Below are positions 45,093 to 50,850 of a stretch of DNA of 50,850 nt, in pieces. The number at the start of each line of letters is the position of its first letter. Position 1 is the first letter of the stretch. A program made the translations under genes and the position numbers. Source of the DNA: a bacterium (GTDB lineage Bacteria; Bacteroidota; Bacteroidia; Bacteroidales; Muribaculaceae); the NCBI GenBank assembly GCA_004561555.1, contig SFVH01000011.1, positions 1 to 50,850 on the forward strand, written 5' to 3'. The notes under the pieces are model-generated. The model had not been told where the DNA came from. It saw nothing but the letters and a program-made list of their open reading frames with translations, and did not search any database.

Positions 45093-46038
45093 AGACCACA
45101 TACGCAGCATTGCCGCCAACGAGGGCTTTGACGCTTGTGGCTTCGCTCGCGCCCGGGAGATTGCTCCGGAGGCTCAAGCAGCATATGAAACGTGGATTTC
45201 GGAAGGCAAACACGGCTGCCTGCAATATATGGAGCGCCACGCCGCATTGCGCAACAACCCACAGTTGCTCTTGGAAGGAGCGGCAACGGTTATGGTCTTG
45301 GCTATGAACTATTACCCACAACGGTTTCAATCGCCCGAAGCCCCACAATTTGCCTACTATGCCTACGGCAACGACTACCACGAGGTGGTGCGCCAAAGAG
45401 CATCGGTGATTGTGGAAAAGATGCGAGCAAACTACGGTGGCGACTATCGCATTTGCGTGGACACTGCGCCGCTGCGCGAACGCTATTGGGCGCAACAAGC
45501 AGGCGTGGGATTTGTAGGACTAAACAATCAGCTCATCATCCCCGGGAAAGGGTCGTATTTCTTTTTATGCGCAATCCTCACTACCCTGGAGATTACACCC
45601 GACGAGCCATTAGTCAGCTCCTGTGGCAACTGTCGCCGCTGCGTGAAAGCATGCCCTGCAGGCGCACTAAGCAATTCCCCCGGCGCAGTGGATGCTCGCC
45701 GTTGTCTCTCCTGCCTGACCATAGAATATCGCGGCGAGTTGCCACCATCAGCACTGAAATGCATAGGAAATAGAGTATATGGCTGCGATGAATGTCAGAA
45801 AATATGCCCCCATAATGCTGAAGCTGAAGCCACAAAAATTGCGGAGTTTCAACCCTCCGAGGAGCTGCTCACCCTCGATGCCGAAGCCCTCGCTGCGCTC
45901 ACCGACGAGAAGTTTCGACTACTATTCCGCCATTCCGCCGTGAAACGCACCAAGCACTCCGGACTTCAGCGCAACATATCAGCCGTTCTGCAAAACAAAA
46001 CAGCCGAAAACGACACTATCACGCCGAAAAAAGAGTAG
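45061..46038 (+). CDS. queG: epoxyqueuosine reductase
   Basis: About 325 residues. QueG reduces epoxyqueuosine in tRNA to queuosine with cobalamin and two [4Fe-4S] clusters, the last step of queuosine synthesis. The two cluster motifs are CGNCRRCVKACPAGAL (about 192-207) and CDECQKICPHN (about 247), with CLSCLTIEYRGELP between. The N-terminal part has GFDACGFARAREIAPE and YPQRF, as in the cobalamin-binding fold. ATG 45061 is preferred; it overlaps the deacetylase end by 32 bp, and a TTG at 45043 is the alternative. No other queuosine gene is in this window. Confidence 0.94.
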   Translation: MATSFSPSLCKDHIRSIAANEGFDACGFARAREIAPEAQAAYETWISEGKHGCLQYMERHAALRNNPQLLLEGAATVMVLAMNYYPQRFQSPEAPQFAYYAYGNDYHEVVRQRASVIVEKMRANYGGDYRICVDTAPLRERYWAQQAGVGFVGLNNQLIIPGKGSYFFLCAILTTLEITPDEPLVSSCGNCRRCVKACPAGALSNSPGAVDARRCLSCLTIEYRGELPPSALKCIGNRVYGCDECQKICPHNAEAEATKIAEFQPSEELLTLDAEALAALTDEKFRLLFRHSAVKRTKHSGLQRNISAVLQNKTAENDTITPKKE

Positions 46039-46085
46039 CTAATTTCTTAAAATCTATTAAAATAGCGCTTTTAAGTTGAATAAAT

Positions 46086-46116
46086 TTTGCAGATAAAGAA
46101 AATGATAGTAACTTTG
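46086..46116 (+). promoter_or_regulatory. promoter of the tRNA-Glu/rpsT transcript
   Basis: A textbook Bacteroidetes promoter: TTTG (46086-46089), 19-bp spacer, TAACTTTG (46109-46116). Transcription would start near 46123, just at the leader hairpin before the tRNA. Confidence 0.8.
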
Positions 46117-46121
46117 CAGTC

Positions 46122-46149
46122 GCTTTCAGAGAACTGAAAGCAAATTTTT
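46122..46149 (+). promoter_or_regulatory. leader hairpin before tRNA-Glu
   Basis: A perfect 8-bp stem, GCTTTCAG (46122-46129) and CTGAAAGC (46134-46141), with loop AGAA, followed by AAATTTTT up to the first tRNA base. It has the outline of a short intrinsic terminator or a processing site, and lies at the very 5' end of the predicted RNA. Confidence 0.45.
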
Positions 46150-46224
46150 GGCCCATTCGTCTATCGGCTAGGACGCAAGATTTTCATTCTTGAAAGAGGA
46201 GTTCGATTCTCCTATGGGCTACCA
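46150..46224 (+). tRNA. tRNA-Glu (anticodon UUC), copy 1
   Basis: The cloverleaf folds: acceptor GGCCCAT/ATGGGCT with G1-U72 wobble, anticodon stem CAAGA/TCTTG with loop TTTTCAT (anticodon TTC at 46183-46185), and T arm AGGAG-TTCGATT-CTCCT. The CCA tail is encoded (46222-46224). It is identical over 72 bases to copy 2 at 46537, and precedes rpsT by 18 bp. Confidence 0.95.
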
Positions 46225-46242
46225 ATTTAAAGAACAGAATAA

Positions 46243-46497
46243 ATGGCAAATCATCAATCAGCAAAGAAAAGAATTCGTCAAAGCGAGGCTCGTCGCCTTC
46301 GCAATCGTTACTATGCCAAGACTGCACGCAACGCCGTACGCCGTCTTCGCGCTATGAATGACAAGGCAGCTGCTACCGAAGCATTTGCTAAGGTTACTGC
46401 TATGTTAGATCGTCTTGCTCGCAAGAACGTAATCTCTAAGAACAAGGCCGCTAACCTCAAGAGCAAGCTTGCTCACCACATCGCTAAAATCGCGTAA
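46243..46497 (+). CDS. rpsT: 30S ribosomal protein S20
   Basis: An 84-residue, strongly basic helical protein of the small ribosomal subunit that binds 16S rRNA early in assembly. MANHQSAKKRIRQSEARRLR and the C-terminal LARKNVISKNKAANLKSKLA are the family pattern. It lies between two identical tRNA-Glu genes and is probably on the same transcript, with the tRNAs cut out by RNase P and RNase Z/E. Confidence 0.97.
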   Translation: MANHQSAKKRIRQSEARRLRNRYYAKTARNAVRRLRAMNDKAAATEAFAKVTAMLDRLARKNVISKNKAANLKSKLAHHIAKIA

Positions 46498-46536
46498 GCA
46501 ATCTGACAGGACTTGTTCCTGCCTGAAATAATTGTT

Positions 46537-46608
46537 GGCCCATTCGTCTATCGGCTAGGACGCAAGATTTTCATTCTTGAAAGAGGAGTTCGATTCTCCT
46601 ATGGGCTA
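46537..46608 (+). tRNA. tRNA-Glu (anticodon UUC), copy 2
   Basis: The same 72 bases as copy 1, with the same cloverleaf and anticodon TTC, 39 bp after rpsT. The 3' end reads ACAT instead of ACCA, so the CCA tail is not encoded and must be added by the CCA enzyme. A hairpin terminator follows within six bases. Confidence 0.94.
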
Positions 46609-46613
46609 CATTC

Positions 46614-46646
46614 GGAAGGGTGTCATAAGTATTATGGCACGCTTTC
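46614..46646 (+). terminator. terminator of the tRNA-rpsT-tRNA transcript
   Basis: Arms GGAAGGGTGTCATA (46614-46627) and TATGGCACGCTTTC (46633-46646) form a 14-position stem with one mismatch and two wobbles and a 5-nt loop, followed by TTTGTGTCATTTTTTT. It lies between convergent genes. Confidence 0.75.
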
Positions 46647-46663
46647 TTTGTGTCATTTTTTTG

Positions 46664-47281
46664 CTATAGCTCACCTTGCTCGATGCGAGTGGCGATGCGG
46701 TCGATGAGAGCATCGGTGTCGTCACTTTCAGGATTCCAATCAGCCTTAAGATTGACGCTAAAAATCCGTCCCAAAGCCTGATAGCAAGTGGCACGAAAAG
46801 AGCCGAGAAAAGCACGAATGATTGAAAAAGACTCTTGATTGGTCTCCCGATTGATTAGTTTCACAAGCACACGCGCCTGCTGCCGAGTGAATCGCTTCAA
46901 TTCCGGCTTATACTGGTTAAACACCTCATGCTCCATCTGTTTCAGATAGTCTTCACGCTCCTTTTTAGTGTCAAACGTAGATATATATTCATAGGTTTCA
47001 ATCACCGTAGCAGAGATTAATTTGGCGTAGGGCAACCCCTTTCTCACATCACGCACCATCCGCCAATAAAACTGCTCGCGCTCTTTGTTTTTAAACCGCT
47101 CCGGAGGGAAGACCGTCACATTATTAATCACCAACATAAGCGTGGTGTCGCCCTTCTCGTCGAGAAAATAATAATAGCCGTGATAAGTCTTGTTGCGAGC
47201 CGACGGAAGCCCCTCCGACTCGCTGCGAGCCGACAACACCGCCGAAAGCAACACTAATATCACGACCAACAATCTTGGCAT
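46664..47281 (-). CDS. DUF4294 family protein
   Basis: A 205-residue protein with a signal peptide (MPRLLVVILVLLSAVLSARS). The body is predicted to be alpha/beta with a helical, charged second half (TKKEREDYLKQMEHEVFNQY, then LKRFTRQQARVLVKLINRET). Its last part carries FSIIRAFLGSFRATCYQALGR and FSVNLKADWNPESDD, the conserved end of Bacteroidetes DUF4294 proteins. The function is unknown; it is expected in the periplasm. It stands alone on its strand, between the tRNA terminator and dnaX. Confidence 0.87.
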   Translation of the reverse strand: MPRLLVVILVLLSAVLSARSESEGLPSARNKTYHGYYYFLDEKGDTTLMLVINNVTVFPPERFKNKEREQFYWRMVRDVRKGLPYAKLISATVIETYEYISTFDTKKEREDYLKQMEHEVFNQYKPELKRFTRQQARVLVKLINRETNQESFSIIRAFLGSFRATCYQALGRIFSVNLKADWNPESDDTDALIDRIATRIEQGEL

Positions 47282-47299
47282 ATTCTATCGTTTATGGCA

Positions 47300-47307
47300 C
47301 AAAAATA
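47300..47307 (-). promoter_or_regulatory. -7 box for the DUF4294 gene
   Basis: The minus strand reads TATTTTTG, matching TAnnTTTG, 18 bp before the start codon. TTG lies 23 bp further upstream, wider than the usual spacing. Confidence 0.5.
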
Positions 47308-47449
47308 GTGTTTCATTGCCAATACTGATGCAACAAAACTGTTATTTATATGTAAAACAGCCTATCGTCACGTCAAACCGAAGTCACACACAGCGGCTTA
47401 TTGGCGAACATATTTTAGCGAAAAGCCGTGATGTTTGCTGAAAAAAATG

Positions 47450-47457
47450 TATCTTTG
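47450..47457 (+). promoter_or_regulatory. -7 box of the dnaX promoter
   Basis: TATCTTTG, an exact consensus match, 17 bp before the dnaX ATG, giving a very short leader. No clear -33 TTTG at the right distance. Confidence 0.6.
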
Positions 47458-47474
47458 CCGTATAAGTATCGGTT

Positions 47475-49235
47475 ATGGAAAACTATATAGTATCGGCAAG
47501 AAAATATCGTCCGTCAACGTTCCGCTCGGTAGTGGGGCAAAAGGCTTTGGTGCAAACGCTCAAAAATGCTATCATCTCGGGACGATTGGCTCACTCTTAT
47601 CTTTTTTGCGGACAGCGTGGTGTGGGCAAAACCACGATGGCTCGTATCTTTGCAAAAGCCATCAACTGCGAGCATCTCACTGCTGAAGGCGAGCCTTGCA
47701 ATGAATGCGAATCGTGCCGAGCATTTAACGAGCAACGCTCGATGAATATCATCGAACTTGACGCTGCCTCCAACAACAGTGTTGACGACATCCGGCAGCT
47801 CACCGACCAGGTGATGATACCGCCTGCCATAGGTCGCTACAGGGTGTTTATCGTCGATGAGGTGCATATGCTCTCAACGGCAGCATTCAACGCATTTCTG
47901 AAGACTCTCGAGGAGCCTCCTCACTATGTGATTTTCATCCTTGCCACCACCGAGCGACAAAAAATTCTTCCCACGATACTCTCACGTTGCCAAAAATACG
48001 ACTTCCAACGCATCACCCCGGCAGACATTGCCGACCAACTGAAATATGTGGCTGACTGCGAAGGCTACAGCACGGAGCCGGAAGCCCTCAACGTAATAGC
48101 TCAGAAAGCCGACGGTGCGCTCCGCGATGCTCTCTCAATATTCGACCAAGTGGCGGCTTCATCGCTGGGCGACATCACCTACCAAGCCACTATCGACAAC
48201 CTCAATATCCTCGACTACGATTATTATTTCCGGCTGGTAGAAGCATTTCTTACCGGTAATGTGGAACAGTCGCTGATAATATTCAAAGAAGTGCGCGACC
48301 ACGGTTTCGACTCCAAGGTGTTTATCAACGGAGTGGCAAACCATCTTCGCGAATTGGTGGTGAGCAAGTCGCCCGAATTAGTGTCACTGATGGAAGTGAC
48401 CGGCGAAATCGCCGAGCACTACAAGCAGCAAGCCGCACAATGCAATCTCAGCCATCTATATGCGGCAATGGACCTCTGCAACACTTGCGACCTCAACTAC
48501 AATAATTCCACCAACAAGCGATTTATCGTCGAACTGACACTCATAAAAATATGCCAGCTCTTCTGCGGCAACACCGCACCACAGGCTACGGAGCCGCCAA
48601 TGAAAAAGGTTGCACCAACAGCCACACCGCAGGCAGCTCAGCCGGCACCTCAACAAGCCGCACCTCGCCCTGCAACCACCGCTACACCGCAACCGCCGCG
48701 AGCGACGCCTTTGACACCGGTGGCGCCCGTAGTGGCTAAAGCCGGAGCAACGGTGTCGGGACTTAATTCGGTGTCGATACGCACCATCTCCGAGCCGGTG
48801 AAACCGTTGCAACCATCTCAAGCTGAAAAAAAAAATGACACCCCGATAGCCACTCCTCAAGCAAGAAGTGAGAAATACACGGAAGAACAGATGCAAGACG
48901 CTTGGCGCAACTATGTGCTCGCCCATAGCAAAGACGAGGTGATTCTCACCAACGCTATGAAAGCCGGATTTCCAAAGCCCTCAGACAAGCCCGACGTATA
49001 TGAGGTGACATTTGACAATCAAGCTCAAATCGATAAGTATGAATTAAATCAACGTGATGTGATGGCGTTTCTAAGAAACGAATTGAAAAATGATGCGGTA
49101 ATGGTGACAGCAAAGGTGAGAGCCAAAGACGCCAACGAGAAAATATGGACTCAAAAAGAACTGCTACTCGACATGGTGGAACGCAATCCGTCAGTGCAAC
49201 AATTCATCAGTAAATACAAATTAGGATTTGCATAA
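47475..49235 (+). CDS. dnaX: DNA polymerase III subunit tau/gamma (clamp loader)
   Basis: A 586-residue AAA+ ATPase, motor of the sliding-clamp loader. Walker A GQRGVGKTT (46-54), zinc cysteines C65, C75, C78 and C81, Walker B FIVDEVH (about 125-131), sensor 1 ATTERQK and the SRC arginine finger (about 174). Domain III runs to about 365; then comes a Pro/Ala/Thr-rich linker (about 366-460) and a C-terminal tau-specific domain (to 586). The linker holds an A10 run at 48826-48835 (codons 451-454); a one-base slip in either direction stops translation at once, which could give a gamma-like form of about 454 residues. Confidence 0.96.
   Translation: MENYIVSARKYRPSTFRSVVGQKALVQTLKNAIISGRLAHSYLFCGQRGVGKTTMARIFAKAINCEHLTAEGEPCNECESCRAFNEQRSMNIIELDAASNNSVDDIRQLTDQVMIPPAIGRYRVFIVDEVHMLSTAAFNAFLKTLEEPPHYVIFILATTERQKILPTILSRCQKYDFQRITPADIADQLKYVADCEGYSTEPEALNVIAQKADGALRDALSIFDQVAASSLGDITYQATIDNLNILDYDYYFRLVEAFLTGNVEQSLIIFKEVRDHGFDSKVFINGVANHLRELVVSKSPELVSLMEVTGEIAEHYKQQAAQCNLSHLYAAMDLCNTCDLNYNNSTNKRFIVELTLIKICQLFCGNTAPQATEPPMKKVAPTATPQAAQPAPQQAAPRPATTATPQPPRATPLTPVAPVVAKAGATVSGLNSVSIRTISEPVKPLQPSQAEKKNDTPIATPQARSEKYTEEQMQDAWRNYVLAHSKDEVILTNAMKAGFPKPSDKPDVYEVTFDNQAQIDKYELNQRDVMAFLRNELKNDAVMVTAKVRAKDANEKIWTQKELLLDMVERNPSVQQFISKYKLGFA
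48826..48835 (+). promoter_or_regulatory. A10 run in dnaX, candidate transcriptional slippage site
   Basis: Ten consecutive As within GCTGA10TGACACC. The zero frame reads A-E-K-K-N-D-T-P. One extra A gives A-E-K-K-K then TGA; one fewer gives A-E-K-K-M-T-P-R then TAG at 48847. It is placed in the linker between the clamp-loader core and the tau-specific domain. Functional slippage is inference by analogy with the Thermus thermophilus A9 run. Confidence 0.5.
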
Positions 49236-49247
49236 TTCTACTTCACA

Positions 49248-50246
49248 ATGAAGCGATTATTTCATCAGATAACAGCAATCATTATTGCCTTGATATGTTT
49301 CACATCCTGCGGCGACAACTCTTTTAAAATCAGCGGGACACTCGAAGATGCCGGCACACAAAATCTCCACGCCATGTATCTCTACGGCGACACTATTGTG
49401 TCGCAATGGATGCCGGCGATGAATGGCGAATTTTCGATAGAAGGCAAAGCCGACAAACTCACGGTGGTATATCTCTATTCGGCACAAATGCAGCTGATAG
49501 CACACGTAGCCGTGGAAGGTGGCGACGAAATTGCCATCAAAGGCAAACTCTCCGACCCCTATAACCTCACAATCACCGGCACCGACGTCAACGAACGTTG
49601 GATGGAGTTTATACGCAAATATGCCGCCGATTTCCGACAGCTCAACACCACAAAGACCGACAAAGCTATTGCCGACTATGTCAAAACTCATCCCGACGAT
49701 GTGGTGAGCACCCTTCTCCTCGCTTGTGACTATTCCGACCCTACAAGCACCGCGGCACAAAAGCTTCTGACCTCAATACATGCCGAAGCCAAACCACAAC
49801 AGCTCACTTCGCTCTACGGCAATATGACTATAGAGAAGTCGTCGACAGCAAAACGGATAACTTCCTTGAAGCTTCGCAACGAAGCCGACTCCCTCGAAAT
49901 AGTGAAAACCACCGACAAAGCCCACTCTATATTCTATTTTTGGAACAAAGGGAGCGTCTATGAGCGCAAAAAAGTGGTGGATGCCTTGAAGCACCTTGCC
50001 CACAACGACTTGCAGATTGTGGATGTATGCCTCGACTGCGACACCTTAGGATGGCATCGCATGGTGAGTGCCGACTCCGTGAAATGGAAGCACTTCAAAG
50101 CCATTGGCGGTCCTGTTGACCGAACGGTGATGGACTTCAACATCAAGTCGTCGCCCTATTTTGTGGTGGTCGATTCGCTCGGAAAGTGCCTGTATAGCGG
50201 AGCAAGTATGGAAAAAGCGCAAAGTGTAGTTAAGAAAAAGAAATAG
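49248..50246 (+). CDS. DUF4369 lipoprotein with a thioredoxin-like C-terminus lacking CxxC
   Basis: A 332-residue lipoprotein (lipobox ALICFTSCGD, Cys about 21). The N-terminal DUF4369 domain (about 27-118) has the pattern FKISGTLEDAGTQNLHAMYL and GEFSIEGKAD. The C-terminal part (about 225-330) looks like a thioredoxin fold of the TlpA/ResA kind: SIFYFWNKGSVYERK, then LQIVDVCLDCDTLGWHRM, then GPVDRTVMDFNIKSSPYFVVVDSLG with the proline region. The two catalytic cysteines after FW are missing, while a CLDC occurs two strands later, where VSLD is usual. It may therefore be a non-redox binding protein. It lies 12 bp after dnaX. Confidence 0.82.
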   Translation: MKRLFHQITAIIIALICFTSCGDNSFKISGTLEDAGTQNLHAMYLYGDTIVSQWMPAMNGEFSIEGKADKLTVVYLYSAQMQLIAHVAVEGGDEIAIKGKLSDPYNLTITGTDVNERWMEFIRKYAADFRQLNTTKTDKAIADYVKTHPDDVVSTLLLACDYSDPTSTAAQKLLTSIHAEAKPQQLTSLYGNMTIEKSSTAKRITSLKLRNEADSLEIVKTTDKAHSIFYFWNKGSVYERKKVVDALKHLAHNDLQIVDVCLDCDTLGWHRMVSADSVKWKHFKAIGGPVDRTVMDFNIKSSPYFVVVDSLGKCLYSGASMEKAQSVVKKKK

Positions 50247-50248
50247 AT

Positions 50249-50850
50249 ATGTTTGTTACCACCAACGGCGCCGCCGTGCATGGCATAGACGCCATAACAG
50301 TGACTATCGAAGCAACGGTAGAAAAAGGCTTCGGGTTTTGCATTGTGGGCTTGCCCGACACTGCGGTGAAAGAAAGTTATCAGCGATGCTTGTCGGCTTT
50401 GAAAATGGCAGGATTATCGTTTCCACATCGCAAGGTGGTAATCAATATGTCGCCGGCAGACATCAAAAAAGAAGGTTCGGCATACGACTTGCCTATCGCT
50501 ATAGCCATCCTTGCCGCCGACGAACAAGTGAAGGCCGACCGCCTGAGTCGGTTTATGATTATGGGCGAACTATCGCTCGACGGGCGATTGATGCCCATCA
50601 AAGGCGTGCTACCGATGGCTATCAAAGCACGCGAAGAAAAGCTCGACGGCTTTATTGTGCCACAAGCCAATGTGATGGAAGCGGCAGTGGTCAACAACCT
50701 CAACGTGTATGGCGCAGAGACGGTCCTCGATGTGATTGCCTTCCTCAACGGCGCTGCAGAGATAGAGCCTACGGTTGTCGACACGCGCGAGATTTTTAAT
50801 CGCACTGTAAATCACTTCGACTTCGACTTTTCGGAAGTGAAAGGGCAAGA
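50249..50850 (+). CDS. YifB/ComM family Mg chelatase-like AAA ATPase, N-terminal part (cut by window end)
   Basis: Only about 200 residues of the N-terminal Lon protease-like domain are present: VHGIDAITVTIEATVEKGFG, then IVGLPDTAVKESYQRCLSAL, VVINMSPADIKKEGSAYDLP and MIMGELSLDGRLMPIKGVLP. This is the YifB/ComM pattern; ComM is a DNA helicase used in natural transformation, while most homologues are unassigned. The ATPase motifs lie beyond the window. The gene starts two bases after the DUF4369 stop. Confidence 0.92.
   Translation, partial: MFVTTNGAAVHGIDAITVTIEATVEKGFGFCIVGLPDTAVKESYQRCLSALKMAGLSFPHRKVVINMSPADIKKEGSAYDLPIAIAILAADEQVKADRLSRFMIMGELSLDGRLMPIKGVLPMAIKAREEKLDGFIVPQANVMEAAVVNNLNVYGAETVLDVIAFLNGAAEIEPTVVDTREIFNRTVNHFDFDFSEVKGQ

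Noticed and set aside
46150..46608. tRNA direct repeat as attachment sites of an integrated element
   Set aside because: Only rpsT lies between the repeats; no integrase or mobile gene, and both tRNAs are full length.
46513..46707. 64-codon frame over tRNA-Glu copy 2
   Set aside because: It reads through a tRNA and its terminator; not a gene.

Overview
The window looks like chromosomal DNA of a Bacteroidales bacterium, probably a Muribaculaceae-type gut commensal; the family is my inference and the order is much firmer. The support is the Bacteroidetes promoter grammar (TAnnTTTG -7 boxes, sometimes with TTTG/TTG about 19-20 bp upstream), secreted proteins ending in type IX secretion (T9SS)-like sorting tails, the families DUF4836, DUF4294, DUF4369 and DUF2723, and a division/cell-wall (dcw) cluster in the Bacteroidetes order. 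I see no phage, insertion sequence, transposase or CRISPR array.

Layout. 198-8084 (mostly minus strand): a MATE efflux pump, cysteine synthase, an outer-membrane beta-barrel protein, a thioredoxin-like secreted protein, an FtsX-type ABC transporter (permease plus ATPase) with a DUF4836 lipoprotein, and a small PepSY-like protein. 8356-15911 (plus): a large GLUG-repeat secreted protein broken by a one-base frameshift, a TGS/uridine-kinase-like nucleoside kinase, a Na/Pi cotransporter and rubrerythrin. 16233-17570 (plus): a secreted alpha/beta hydrolase. 17716-36949 (minus): a tightly packed run of 15 genes, rsmH-ftsL-ftsI-murE-mraY-murD-ftsW-murG-murC-ftsQ-ftsA-ftsZ-yqeY-serS and a secreted Fn3/jelly-roll protein. 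37195-46038 (plus): two tandem DUF2723 membrane glycosyltransferase-like genes, a polysaccharide deacetylase and queG. 46150-46608: two identical tRNA-Glu(UUC) genes flanking rpsT. 46664-50850: DUF4294 protein (minus), dnaX, a DUF4369 lipoprotein and the start of a YifB/ComM-type AAA ATPase cut by the window edge.

How the genes work together. The dcw block makes lipid-linked peptidoglycan precursor (MurE, MurD, MurC, MraY, MurG), polymerises it at the septum (FtsW, FtsI) and builds the divisome (FtsZ, FtsA, FtsQ, FtsL). MurE carries the DNPR motif of meso-diaminopimelate-adding enzymes. The ABC/DUF4836/thioredoxin genes form a second likely operon of unknown role in the cell envelope.

Most notable observations: an A10 run in dnaX, placed so that slippage by one base in either direction ends translation at once and would give a gamma-like short form; a clear -1 type frameshift in the GLUG protein; a tandem DUF2723 pair in which one copy has a changed motif; an ABC ATPase without the H-loop histidine; an ATGA-coupled small open frame ahead of the secreted hydrolase; and repeated packing of terminator hairpins directly against the next promoter. 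I did not find a convincing wholly new multi-gene system; the dnaX slippage site and the DUF4836-ABC operon come closest to undescribed biology.
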